A stretch of DNA of 9,674 nucleotides from an uncultured Bacteroidales bacterium (GCA_900542185.1 UQMZ01000074.1:1-9674), one strand, 5' to 3'. Positions 1-7,459 are shown, counted from the first letter of the stretch. Numbers and translations are program-made. Notes: generated from the sequence alone by a model not told the origin.

Positions 1-2
1 CG

Positions 3-1880
3 TTCATAATTGGAGGTAGTCCGAATGCGGCTAATCCTGAGGATGAATGTTTCCCGGAAGGATTGCGCCAACTTCCCGGAGAGAAAGAAATTCTCGGCAT
101 CAATATCAACGAAATGGGACGCGATGCCGCAGCTACAAAGGTCATCGCCCGCATGTTTGGACTCCGCTTCGACACCCTATGGCAACGTCATGAGCGAGCC
201 AAACGCCGCCGGAGACTGGCTATTATTGTAGGAGTTTTATTATTCGCTTTTGTGAGTTTCGGTATTGGCGTCTACATGATTTATCTAAATACTCAGATAC
301 AGAATATGGGCAGTCACAAAACGGCTTATATGGCTACTGAATATATTAAGAACGGGAATGCAATTAAGGGCTTAGATTTAATTGAATCAAGTTTGAAGGA
401 GCATCCTGAATTTCTTATTATCTATGAACGACAACTGAGAGCTGCATATGATACCATAAATTATACTGCTTATCCATATTTAATTTTTTCAAAATTACCA
501 GATGCAATATCTGATATCAATTATGACTACATAAATGATAATATATGGTGTGTAGATGGTAGCGTTTTGAAAATATGGGACATGGGAACTCAAAAGGTTG
601 CTGCCTCCTTTAAACTTCCTCAGAATCTCGCAGATATGTATTACTGTTCCGTTAATCCATTATTTAATTTATATGCTACAATGGAAAGCAGAGGAAATAC
701 CTTAAGTCTGTATAAAGTCGATTTTAATCACAAATTCACACTTCTTTGTGAAAAAGTAGGTTATGACTTTACTTTTAGCCCTGATTATAAATATCTTTGG
801 GAGTGCGTCAATTTAGGACAAGAAAACGCTGCAATAAATCAAATTGAATTAGAATCTAACAAAATTAAAACATCGTTTAGAGGTCTGATTAGCGGATGGT
901 CTCCCGATAAACTTTCATTTGTATATTCTGTTGGAGAATGGGGAACTCCTATAAAATATTATTATTATAACACAAGGACTTACAATAGTACTTATTTGGC
1001 TACTTTAGATGATTTCGTTGGTGTCAATCTTACTAATAATGCTGAAAATATATGGTATGAAGAGCCTGATGGATTAGGATGTATTTATTTACGAAATTCT
1101 AATAATTGTCCAACTGCAATTGCTTTACGTAAAAGCTTAACATATGGTAATGGTATAATTGAGAATATTAAATCTGGATATATAAGGGTTTATGAAGGTG
1201 GACTTATTATTCCAATATATATTGGTAAAAATAGAGAAATAACTTTTGCCACATCAATGAATGATGAAAAAATTCTTCTTGGATGCAGCTCTGGAGAGAT
1301 TTTACTCATCAATAACCCCTTACGCTTGAAAAAACGGTACACTTATCATGCTGAAAAATGGGAAGATCTTAGGCCAACAAACCATAGAAATGCAGATTTA
1401 ATCAGAGAAATTGCTAATCACAACCATGATATTTTACAAGAGGAAATAGAGATAGCTTGTCAATCAAAAGATGGAAATATTGTAATATATTCGAATGAAG
1501 AAGGATGTGTAAATATTACAACAAATGGCAAAATTGACGCACAACGGAATCTGTTGTTAAATACACGAGTGTCTGATATAGACATATCCTCGGACAACAA
1601 ATATTTTGTTATTTTAGATGGAAATATAATTTCAATATATCGGATTGCGGATTTTGTTGAGGTATATAATTGTTCTTTAGGCGATATGTTAGGTCATCAA
1701 ATAGAATTTGAACCGTCTAAAAATGGATATAATCTCAAAATATATTGTAGCCATTATGAAGGTCCCGAAGAAGTTCCATGGGATTCTATGTATGTCCCAA
1801 CTATCTTGGATAATACTAAGGAGTACATAATAGACCTCCCTTTTTATAGTTTAGATTATATCTTTGACTCACTAAAATAA
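3..1880 (+). CDS. TIR-domain protein with one transmembrane helix and degenerate WD40 beta-propeller, 5'-truncated by window edge
   Basis: The frame is open from the left edge, so the true start and most of the TIR domain are missing; the TTG at position 63 is only the first start-like codon in view. The 625 visible codons begin with what looks like the C-terminal end of a bacterial TIR domain: a proline-rich turn with DECFP, then LGININEMGRDAA and a helix ending FDTLWQRHE, followed by a basic stop-transfer run (KRRRR). One membrane helix follows at about residues 72-95, then a helical linker (about 106-149) resembling the linker before WD40 domains in STAND and TIR proteins. The rest is beta-rich with worn WD40-like strands, clearest at VLKIWD (about residues 188-193). 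Bacterial TIR domains are often NAD-degrading or signalling enzymes, and propellers usually bind partners; that this protein works in defence or stress signalling is inference. Catalytic TIR residues lie outside the window. Composition shifts from GC-rich to AT-rich at about position 220. Confidence 0.8.
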   Translation, partial: FIIGGSPNAANPEDECFPEGLRQLPGEKEILGININEMGRDAAATKVIARMFGLRFDTLWQRHERAKRRRRLAIIVGVLLFAFVSFGIGVYMIYLNTQIQNMGSHKTAYMATEYIKNGNAIKGLDLIESSLKEHPEFLIIYERQLRAAYDTINYTAYPYLIFSKLPDAISDINYDYINDNIWCVDGSVLKIWDMGTQKVAASFKLPQNLADMYYCSVNPLFNLYATMESRGNTLSLYKVDFNHKFTLLCEKVGYDFTFSPDYKYLWECVNLGQENAAINQIELESNKIKTSFRGLISGWSPDKLSFVYSVGEWGTPIKYYYYNTRTYNSTYLATLDDFVGVNLTNNAENIWYEEPDGLGCIYLRNSNNCPTAIALRKSLTYGNGIIENIKSGYIRVYEGGLIIPIYIGKNREITFATSMNDEKILLGCSSGEILLINNPLRLKKRYTYHAEKWEDLRPTNHRNADLIREIANHNHDILQEEIEIACQSKDGNIVIYSNEEGCVNITTNGKIDAQRNLLLNTRVSDIDISSDNKYFVILDGNIISIYRIADFVEVYNCSLGDMLGHQIEFEPSKNGYNLKIYCSHYEGPEEVPWDSMYVPTILDNTKEYIIDLPFYSLDYIFDSLK

Positions 1881-1882
1881 TA

Positions 1883-2035
1883 ATGTTTTCGGTGTTAAAG
1901 AATATTGAAAGAAAACAAGAGTACGAAGTCGCCGATTGTATAGACCTGCATGTGGAGATCGAGCCCGTGGCATTCGACGCCCTGGCCATCGCCTCCCTGC
2001 CTCATTCCGCACGCCTCCTCCTGAAGCCCAAATAG
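1883..2035 (+). CDS. small hypothetical ORF, possible gene remnant
   Basis: A 50-codon frame (MFSVLKNIERK...RLLLKPK) starts two bases after the TIR gene stop. Its first 13 or so codons are AT-rich. From about 1924 the codons end mostly in G or C, like real genes of this genome (for example the run coding DLHVEIEPVAFDALAIA). I do not recognise the product. After its TAG, another frame (stop at 2134-2136) continues with protein-like sequence (EAFLAVLRRQ...HRKRELVQIYG), so the two may be parts of one older gene joined through a frameshift near 2000-2033. It could be a translationally coupled small protein or the decayed tail of a gene cut by the AT-rich insert. It may also be non-coding. Confidence 0.3.
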   Translation: MFSVLKNIERKQEYEVADCIDLHVEIEPVAFDALAIASLPHSARLLLKPK

Positions 2036-2136
2036 AGGCCTTTCTGGCCGTCCTGAGGCGGCAGCCGAAGAAAGAGGGGGCGCAGTCAGGCGATATTTTG
2101 CACAGGAAACGGGAGCTTGTGCAGATTTATGGCTAA

Positions 2137-2319
2137 AAATTTCTTTAATTCGATTTTTTTCGCTTATTTTGCACTCTAAACCGAATAATGGAGTGTCTGA
2201 AACTGCTGAAATGCAGCCTGACACGCCGCAATAACAATAGGAACATTGGTCAGGACGGCGGTGAAATGCCGGCTCCGGACCGACACCCCTGGAAATAATT
2301 AACCAAAATACACAAAGAC
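2137..2319 (+). promoter_or_regulatory. acpP upstream region: possible promoter and structured leader
   Basis: This AT-rich stretch follows the last reading frame before acpP. TTATTTTG at 2164-2171 differs from the Bacteroidetes -7 box TAnnTTTG at one base; I see no convincing -33 element. If it is used, the acpP leader is about 140 bases. Within it GTGTC (2193-2197) can pair with GACAC (2220-2224), enclosing CTGC (2203-2206) and GCAG (2213-2216). CCTGAC (2217-2222) could alternatively pair with GTCAGG (2249-2254). No riboswitch family is recognised and there is no clear Shine-Dalgarno site before the acpP ATG, which is usual in this phylum. Confidence 0.35.
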
Positions 2320-2556
2320 ATGTCTGACGTAGAACAGAAAGTAAAGAACATCATCGTCGAGAAGCTGACGGTAGACGAGAACGAGGTAACACCCGAAGCA
2401 GAATTCAACAAGGATCTTGGCGCAGACAGCCTCGACACCGTTGAGCTGATCATGGAGTTCGAGAAAGTATTCGATCTTCAGATTCCCGAGCCCGAGGCAG
2501 AGAAAATCAAGACAGTGGGCGACGCAGTTGCTTACATCGAGGCACACGTAAAATAA
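2320..2556 (+). CDS. acpP: acyl carrier protein AcpP
   Basis: This 78-residue, very acidic protein is the usual length for a type II fatty acid synthase carrier protein. It carries growing acyl chains as thioesters on a 4'-phosphopantetheine arm in the cytoplasm. The attachment motif GADSLDTVEL is present, with the modified serine at residue 37; the acidic helix II that docks partner enzymes follows (MEFEKVFDLQIPEPEAEKI). The ATG at 2320 gives the standard N-terminus (MSDVEQKVKNIIVEKL). fabF starts 24 bases after its stop on the same strand, the common acpP-fabF operon arrangement, and the two are probably co-transcribed from the region upstream of acpP. Confidence 0.97.
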   Translation: MSDVEQKVKNIIVEKLTVDENEVTPEAEFNKDLGADSLDTVELIMEFEKVFDLQIPEPEAEKIKTVGDAVAYIEAHVK

Positions 2557-2580
2557 AAAGGGCCAATCCCGACCAGATAA

Positions 2581-3846
2581 ATGGAATTAAAGAGAGTTGT
2601 AGTGACGGGACTGGGCACGATCAACCCGTTGGGCAATGACGTAGCCAGCACGTGGGAAGCCGCCAAGCGCGGCGAAAGCGGCGCAGCCCCGATCACCCAC
2701 TTCGATGCGAGTCAGTTCAAGACACAGTTCGCATGCGAGGTAAAAGGCTTTAATCCGGCGGATCATTTCGACCGTCGCCAGATGCGCCAGCTGGACCTGT
2801 ACGCGATGTACGCGATGACGGCAGCCGACGAGGCGATAGCCGACGCCGGTCTGGAGAATGAAGGCGTTGACCGCAACCGGGTGGGCGTTATTTTCGCCGC
2901 CGGTATCGGTGGCCTTCACACCTTTGAGGAAGAGGCCGGATGGTATGCCGTCAACGGAGAGAAGCAGGGTCCGAAATACAATCCCTTCTTCATTCCAAAA
3001 ATGATTGCCGACATAGCAGCGGGCCACATCTCGATCAAGCACGAGTTCCGCGGTCCCAACTATGCTACGGTATCGGCATGCGCATCCTCGAATAATGCGC
3101 TGGTTGACGCCTTCAACGTGATCCGTCTGGGCATGGCCGACGCCATCGTGGCCGGCGGTGCCGAGGCTGCCGTATTCCCGGCAGGTGTGGGCGGCTTCAA
3201 TTCGATGAAGGCTCTGTCCACGCGCAACGACGATCCCAAGGGCGCATCGCGTCCCTTCAGCGGCTCGCGCGACGGTTTCGTGATCGGCGAGGGTGCCGCA
3301 GCGCTTGTGCTCGAGGAACTTGAGCACGCCAAGGCCCGCGGCGCACACATCTATGCCGAGGTGGCCGGCGGCGGCATGAGCGCCGACGCTTACCACATCA
3401 CAGCCACTCATCCCGAAGGCCTGGGCGCAAAACTCGTGATGGAGAACGCCCTTAAGGACGCCGGCATGAAGCCCGAGGACATCGACTACATCAACCTGCA
3501 CGGCACATCCACACCCGTGGGCGACCGCAGCGAGGCCAAGGCCATAGTCGAGGTATTCGGCCCTCACGCCTACGAGATGAACCTGAGTTCCACCAAGTCC
3601 ATGACCGGACACCTCTTAGGTGCCGCAGGCGCCATCGAGGCCCTGTTCAGTGTCAAGACCATCACCGACGGAATCATCCCGCCCACCATCAACCATGAGG
3701 AAGGCGACGACGATCCCGAGGTGGATCCCAAGCTCAACTTCACTTTCAACGAGGCTGTAAAGCGCGACGTAAAGACCGTGCTTTCCAACACGTTCGGATT
3801 CGGAGGCCACAACGCCTGCCTGATTCTGAAGAAGTACGAAGGCTAA
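2581..3846 (+). CDS. fabF: beta-ketoacyl-[acyl-carrier-protein] synthase II
   Basis: FabF condenses malonyl-AcpP with an acyl-thioester to lengthen fatty acids by two carbons. The 421 residues match the family's usual 410-420. The thiolase-fold catalytic triad is visible: Cys167 in VSACASSNN, His307 in NLHGTSTPVGD and His344 in KSMTGHLLGAAG, with the conserved Lys339 before it. The glycine-rich FGFGGHNA loop is at about 405-412. The protein starts in the standard way (MELKRVVVTGLGTINPLG). It lies 24 bases after acpP and is followed 20 bases downstream by a strong hairpin terminator, so the unit in view is a two-gene operon. Codons are GC-rich (39 of 60 bases G/C over 3301-3360). Confidence 0.97.
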   Translation: MELKRVVVTGLGTINPLGNDVASTWEAAKRGESGAAPITHFDASQFKTQFACEVKGFNPADHFDRRQMRQLDLYAMYAMTAADEAIADAGLENEGVDRNRVGVIFAAGIGGLHTFEEEAGWYAVNGEKQGPKYNPFFIPKMIADIAAGHISIKHEFRGPNYATVSACASSNNALVDAFNVIRLGMADAIVAGGAEAAVFPAGVGGFNSMKALSTRNDDPKGASRPFSGSRDGFVIGEGAAALVLEELEHAKARGAHIYAEVAGGGMSADAYHITATHPEGLGAKLVMENALKDAGMKPEDIDYINLHGTSTPVGDRSEAKAIVEVFGPHAYEMNLSSTKSMTGHLLGAAGAIEALFSVKTITDGIIPPTINHEEGDDDPEVDPKLNFTFNEAVKRDVKTVLSNTFGFGGHNACLILKKYEG

Positions 3847-3865
3847 TTTTCTACGAAATCATATC

Positions 3866-3900
3866 AAAAGAGTGCGACCCCGGGGGCCGCACTCTTTTTT
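3866..3900 (+). terminator. strong hairpin terminator after fabF, possibly bidirectional
   Basis: AAAAGAGTGCG at 3866-3876 pairs perfectly with CGCACTCTTTT at 3888-3898. The GC-rich sequence between them can extend the stem, and the T-run continues to 3900. It sits 20 bases after the fabF stop and 30 bases from the end of the convergent lipoprotein gene. Because the stem is flanked by A-run and T-run, it reads as an intrinsic terminator on both strands. Confidence 0.85.
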
Positions 3901-3929
3901 ATGTAAGTCGTGATTAAGTGGATTGATTG

Positions 3930-4601
3930 TCACTTCTCTATATATGAGAGTTGCAGGGTAGTGGCCTTGATGCACCCTTCCATATTGCCGTCGTGGATGG
4001 TGAAAGTCTCGAGCACGAGGGGAGTGCCGGCCTTTACGCCTAACTCGGTGTCGCTGATCAGGTCCATGGGGAAATAGCCTATTTTCGACTCCAGCACCTT
4101 GTTGCCCTCATTGTCGAGGCCGATGAGATATACATGCTGGGAGAGTCCTTTATAACGGGAGGGATCGGACGACCCGTCGGAGAGTGATCTGGCGTTCTCG
4201 CTCTGATAGTTTTCGCCGGCCACTATGTCGCCTGCGAGTTTGAAGCGTGGATCCATGCTTGACATGCGGTCGAATGTCAGAGTGACGGGCGAATTGACCG
4301 TGAACTGAGGTGTGGACTGAATCTCGATGGTCTTGCCGTCCAGCCCCTTGGCGGCCTCCTCGATCTTTGCCTTGTATTCCTCTTTGGAGGCATTGGCCTC
4401 GTCCATGATTTTGCCTGCGGCTTCCGCCGAATCGGCCGTCTTGAATTTCTCCTTCAGTCCGTCGTTGGTCTGTTCCCATTCGGCGCAGAGGCCGGGGACG
4501 TTGCCGAAGAATCTGGAATCGGACGATGAGCCGCCTCCGCAGGAAGCGAGAATCAGTGAGGCGCACGCGATGGCTGCCGCTGTGATGAGTTTGTTGGTCA
4601 T
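3930..4601 (-). CDS. hypothetical lipoprotein
   Basis: The product is a 223-residue lipoprotein of unknown function. The chosen start (ATG at 4601-4599) gives a clean type II signal peptide: MTNK, a hydrophobic stretch, and the lipobox LASC with Cys21, followed by a GGGSSSDS linker. The frame extends upstream to 4754, but that extension is unlikely to be translated because it runs over a -7 box. Residues of about 40-90 are charged and helical, possibly coiled coil (LKEKFKTADSAEAAGKIMDEANASKEEYKAKIEEAAKGL). The remainder looks beta-rich, ending in TLQLSYIEK. I do not recognise the family. The Cys is not followed by a K/D/E-type surface export signal, so periplasmic-side anchoring is a little more likely. 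It has its own promoter and is probably not part of the upstream glycosidase cluster. Confidence 0.85.
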   Translation of the reverse strand: MTNKLITAAAIACASLILASCGGGSSSDSRFFGNVPGLCAEWEQTNDGLKEKFKTADSAEAAGKIMDEANASKEEYKAKIEEAAKGLDGKTIEIQSTPQFTVNSPVTLTFDRMSSMDPRFKLAGDIVAGENYQSENARSLSDGSSDPSRYKGLSQHVYLIGLDNEGNKVLESKIGYFPMDLISDTELGVKAGTPLVLETFTIHDGNMEGCIKATTLQLSYIEK

Positions 4602-4627
4602 GTTAAGATTGATTTTGGTTTGCCCCG

Positions 4628-4635
4628 CAAAGATA
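4628..4635 (-). promoter_or_regulatory. Bacteroidetes -7 promoter box for the lipoprotein gene
   Basis: Read on the minus strand, this is TATCTTTG, an exact match to the TAnnTTTG box of Bacteroidetes housekeeping promoters, followed by C as is common. It lies 26 bases upstream of the chosen ATG, implying a leader of about 20 bases. No TTTG -33 element stands at the usual spacing, which fits a promoter helped by an activator bound to the repeats further upstream. Confidence 0.65.
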
Positions 4636-4663
4636 CGTAAACTGCACTTCGATGCCCCTTTAT

Positions 4664-4728
4664 TCTGACAAAAAGAGTTAACAATCCGACAAAATGCGGT
4701 TAACAATGCGGCAAAATCAATTAACCTT
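4664..4728. repeat. three imperfect 21-22 bp tandem repeats upstream of the lipoprotein promoter
   Basis: Units lie at about 4664-4684, 4685-4706 and 4707-4728. Each has the form (C/G)(A/G)CAAAA followed by 5-6 bases and TTAAC. The 20-base segments at 4677-4696 and 4699-4718 both begin GTTAACAAT and differ at only three positions. The period of about two helical turns places all copies on one DNA face, beginning about 29 bases upstream of the -7 box. This suggests an operator array for a dimeric regulator; its identity is not shown by the sequence. Confidence 0.6.
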
Positions 4729-4746
4729 ATCACAACGGCGTGACAG

Positions 4747-5778
4747 TCAGTCACACCCGGAGGCCCTGAAATCGGAGGGAGAGATGCCTTTGGTCTTGGT
4801 GAAAACCCGGATGAAGGCCTGCGGAGAATTATATCCGGACCGTTCGGCTATCAGTTTTATGCTCCAGTCGGTGTCTCGGAGCAGACGGCAGGCGTGCCGG
4901 ACGCGCAGGCCGTTCACGTAGTCATAGAAAGTGGACGAGGCCTCGCGGTTGAAATATGCGCTGACATACGTGCGGTTGGACCCCACGGCCGCGGCTATGT
5001 CCGATATCTTGAGGTCCGGGTTCAGGAACACCAGCTCGTCGTTGAAAAGCCGCTCTATGCGCACGCCTAATTCCGACAAAGCGGAGACTTCGGCGGCTGT
5101 TTCCTCAGTCTCGCCGTCTCGGGCTCCGAGGCTTTCCATCACGGCCTCGTGCCGGTAGATGAAGTAGTCGATAATCATCCACATCACCATGGAAGCCGTC
5201 AGATAGAAGCAATCCATGTTGGCGTGCACGCACACCGTGTCGACAATCCAGATGGCCAGCAGCGCGAAGAAGAACCACAGTATCTTGCGCAGCCAGTCAA
5301 GGTTGATGTTCTCCGTGAACGAATACTGCTCCTTGAGCTGACGGTTATACCGGATTATGTTGAAATGTGTCCATATCAGGTAATAGACGCCATAGATGCC
5401 GGCGCCGGCAATCATTATCCAATAGATAATCCCCGTGCCGATGACGGCATACAGGATTCCGACTATGGCAAAGGGTAGCACATTGGCCAGGGATACTTTC
5501 CATGAGACGCTGCCGGGTCTGACCAGTTCCTTCAGGATCAAGGCATAGAACGGCACGGCCACAATGTCGATACAGGTCAGGATCTTCCAGTAATACGGGT
5601 GGAGATATACGTCCTCCAGGATGAACCATAATGAACAGAAGCATTGCAGCCCCAACAGTGTCATCAGCGAGGCCACTATGACCGACAGGCGCCCGTCGCG
5701 GCGGAAAAACAGCCATGCCGTCATGCCGAAAAACATGACGGACAGGCCGAGTATGAACGATATTATCAGGTTCTCCAT
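4747..5778 (-). CDS. membrane-anchored AraC-family transcriptional regulator
   Basis: The 343-residue protein joins an N-terminal membrane domain to a C-terminal AraC-type DNA-binding domain. Seven hydrophobic segments are visible at about residues 3-26, 32-54, 63-85, 94-117, 118-139, 163-185 and 188-208. A charged linker with EETAAE leads into two helix-turn-helix units at about 240-340. Their signatures are LKISDIAAAVGSNRTYVSAYFNRE and the second-helix pattern IKLIAERSGYNSPQAFIRVFTKTKGISPSDFR. Such proteins probably sense a signal in the membrane or periplasm and bind DNA while anchored. The ATG lies one base after the GH20 stop, implying translational coupling and co-regulation with the two glycosidases. 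It may control this cluster and perhaps the neighbouring lipoprotein; both targets are inference. The ligand is unknown. Confidence 0.88.
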   Translation of the reverse strand: MENLIISFILGLSVMFFGMTAWLFFRRDGRLSVIVASLMTLLGLQCFCSLWFILEDVYLHPYYWKILTCIDIVAVPFYALILKELVRPGSVSWKVSLANVLPFAIVGILYAVIGTGIIYWIMIAGAGIYGVYYLIWTHFNIIRYNRQLKEQYSFTENINLDWLRKILWFFFALLAIWIVDTVCVHANMDCFYLTASMVMWMIIDYFIYRHEAVMESLGARDGETEETAAEVSALSELGVRIERLFNDELVFLNPDLKISDIAAAVGSNRTYVSAYFNREASSTFYDYVNGLRVRHACRLLRDTDWSIKLIAERSGYNSPQAFIRVFTKTKGISPSDFRASGCD

Positions 5779-5779
5779 A

Positions 5780-7459
5780 TCACTTGCCGGAGGGAGGGGC
5801 TATGGTATGGCGGGCATAGTTATAGTCCAGGGCATCGTAATGAGCCGCAAGGCCGTGGAGACGCTTCAGGAAATCGTTGAAATCCTTCTTGTCCTGCGCG
5901 CACCACTGCACTTCGGACAGGGCGGCCATGCGCGGCAGCTCCATATACTGCGCGTGACGGAACGTCGGGATATATTCGCACCACAGGTTGGCCTGTACGC
6001 CCACGATATGACGCTGCCGGTCGGCTGTGAGCGCTTCGGGCGCGGGATTGAAGTCGTACACATCCTTCAGTAGGACTGGATGGCTCCAGGACGCTGCCAA
6101 CGGCTCCCGGGCCGGGTCGCCCTGCGCGAAATCGAAGTAGAGGGACTCGAAGGGCGTCAGGATGGCGTCGTGACCCATACGGGCGGCCTCGATGGCACCG
6201 TCTATGCCGACCCACGACATGACCACGGCTCCTTCGGGCAGTCCGCCTTCCATCATCTCGTTCCAGCCTATCACCTTGCGGCCCCGCTGCTGAAGATAGT
6301 CGGCGGCCTTGGCCATGAACCATGTCTGAAGTTTCTGCTCGGCCGAACTCTTGGCGTCTGCGCGCAGCCCTAATTCCTTGATCCTGGCCTGGCATTTGGC
6401 GCATTCCTTCCAGCGGTCCTTGGGGCATTCGTCGCCGCCGATATGGATGTATTCGCCGGGGAACAGGTCAACCACCTCGTCGAGCACATCCTTTATGATG
6501 CTGAACGTGCTGTCATTGCCGGCGCACAGCACCTCCCTGGAGATGCCCCAGCCTTTCCATGCCTCGTACGAGCCGCCGGTACAACCTAATTCCGGATAGA
6601 CGGAGAGAAGGGCCTGCATGTGTCCCGGCATGTCGATTTCGGGCACGACGGTTATGTGACGGTCGGCGGCATACCTGATGATGTCGCGTATCTGGTCCTG
6701 GGTGTAGTAGCCGCCGTAGCGGACGGTGTCGTACACGTTCAGATGCTCCTGTTCCCCTTCCTTCATGGGGCCGATGACGGTGCCCGAGCGCCACTGCCCT
6801 TTTTCAGCCAGTTCGGGGTGGCTCTTGATCTCCATGCGCCATCCCTGGTCGTCGGTCAGATGCCAGTGGAAGGTGTTGATGTTGTGCAGGGCCAGCATGT
6901 CGACGAAAATCTTGACCGAATCCGGGGCGAAGAAATGGCGTGCGGTGTCGAAGTGGGCGCCACGGTAGGCGAAGCGGGGCTTGTCGTAGATATGGGCAGC
7001 GGGGTAGGCCACGTTGAAGCTGCGGGTGCTGTCGGGCGCGATGGCCTTGCGCAGCGTCTGCAGGCCGTAGAACGTGCCCGCGGGTGAGGCGCCGTTCACC
7101 ACGATGCTGTCTGTATAGACGCGGATGTCGTATGACTCGCTGCAGCTGTCGGGCAGCTCCGAGCGCAGCTTTATGACGTTTCGGTCCTGATTCTGTTTTG
7201 TCTTCAGCCTGATGCCTGTCAGGTCGTTGATGTATCCTGAGAACAGCTCCGCGTTCTTCATCATGGCGGAGTCAGACGGGTTGACGCTCAGTGCCGTATT
7301 GCCGGACATTACGAAGGGTTCGGCTCCGGCGGTCAGTTCGATGCTTTGGGGTAACGGTACCACCCGGTAGTCGGCGGTCTTTACGGGGCGTGACGTGCAT
7401 GCGCTTAGCATTGCAGCCGATAGCGGAGCTAACAACAAGATATGTTTCAAGGTTTCCAT
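5780..7459 (-). CDS. beta-N-acetylhexosaminidase, glycoside hydrolase family 20, lipoprotein
   Basis: GH20 enzymes remove terminal beta-linked GlcNAc or GalNAc by substrate-assisted catalysis. The 559-residue protein begins with a lipoprotein signal (LSAC, Cys21), so it should be anchored to an envelope membrane. A GH20b-type domain occupies about residues 30-155 and the catalytic barrel about 160-520. Visible active-site features are YRGAHFDTARHF with Arg166, FHWHLTDDQGWR (198-208), VVPEIDMPGH (271-280) and the catalytic pair Asp343-Glu344 in HIGGDECPKDRW. Later aromatic positions include Trp399 (GWNE), Trp416 (SWVG) and Trp493 (NLWCE). It ends soon after the barrel without extra carbohydrate-binding domains. 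It follows the GH30 gene by 22 bases and precedes the AraC gene by one. Likely substrates are host mucin or N-glycan ends, or bacterial wall sugars; the sequence does not decide. Confidence 0.95.
   Translation of the reverse strand: METLKHILLLAPLSAAMLSACTSRPVKTADYRVVPLPQSIELTAGAEPFVMSGNTALSVNPSDSAMMKNAELFSGYINDLTGIRLKTKQNQDRNVIKLRSELPDSCSESYDIRVYTDSIVVNGASPAGTFYGLQTLRKAIAPDSTRSFNVAYPAAHIYDKPRFAYRGAHFDTARHFFAPDSVKIFVDMLALHNINTFHWHLTDDQGWRMEIKSHPELAEKGQWRSGTVIGPMKEGEQEHLNVYDTVRYGGYYTQDQIRDIIRYAADRHITVVPEIDMPGHMQALLSVYPELGCTGGSYEAWKGWGISREVLCAGNDSTFSIIKDVLDEVVDLFPGEYIHIGGDECPKDRWKECAKCQARIKELGLRADAKSSAEQKLQTWFMAKAADYLQQRGRKVIGWNEMMEGGLPEGAVVMSWVGIDGAIEAARMGHDAILTPFESLYFDFAQGDPAREPLAASWSHPVLLKDVYDFNPAPEALTADRQRHIVGVQANLWCEYIPTFRHAQYMELPRMAALSEVQWCAQDKKDFNDFLKRLHGLAAHYDALDYNYARHTIAPPSGK

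Noticed and set aside
63..1880. Start of the TIR-propeller gene at TTG 63
   Set aside because: The frame is open back to the window edge and the upstream residues match the TIR C-terminal region, so the start is outside the window.
200..1940. Invertible or insertion-sequence boundaries around the AT-rich segment
   Set aside because: By eye there are no inverted or direct repeats at the two composition breaks and no transposase or recombinase gene in the window.
1895..2224. 109-codon minus-strand frame between the TIR gene and acpP
   Set aside because: It spans both the GC-rich fragment and the AT-rich acpP promoter region, has no coding-like periodicity across them and no recognisable motif.
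2587..3612. 341-codon minus-strand frame
   Set aside because: It is a shadow of fabF, which has all its catalytic motifs; the minus-strand product has no recognisable family.
4664..4728. CRISPR-like array
   Set aside because: The units are directly adjacent without spacers, only three in number and imperfect; a promoter operator fits better.
3930..4754. 274-residue version of the lipoprotein starting at 4754
   Set aside because: The extra 51 residues precede a perfect lipoprotein signal peptide and cover the -7 box and repeats; the start at 4601 is far better.
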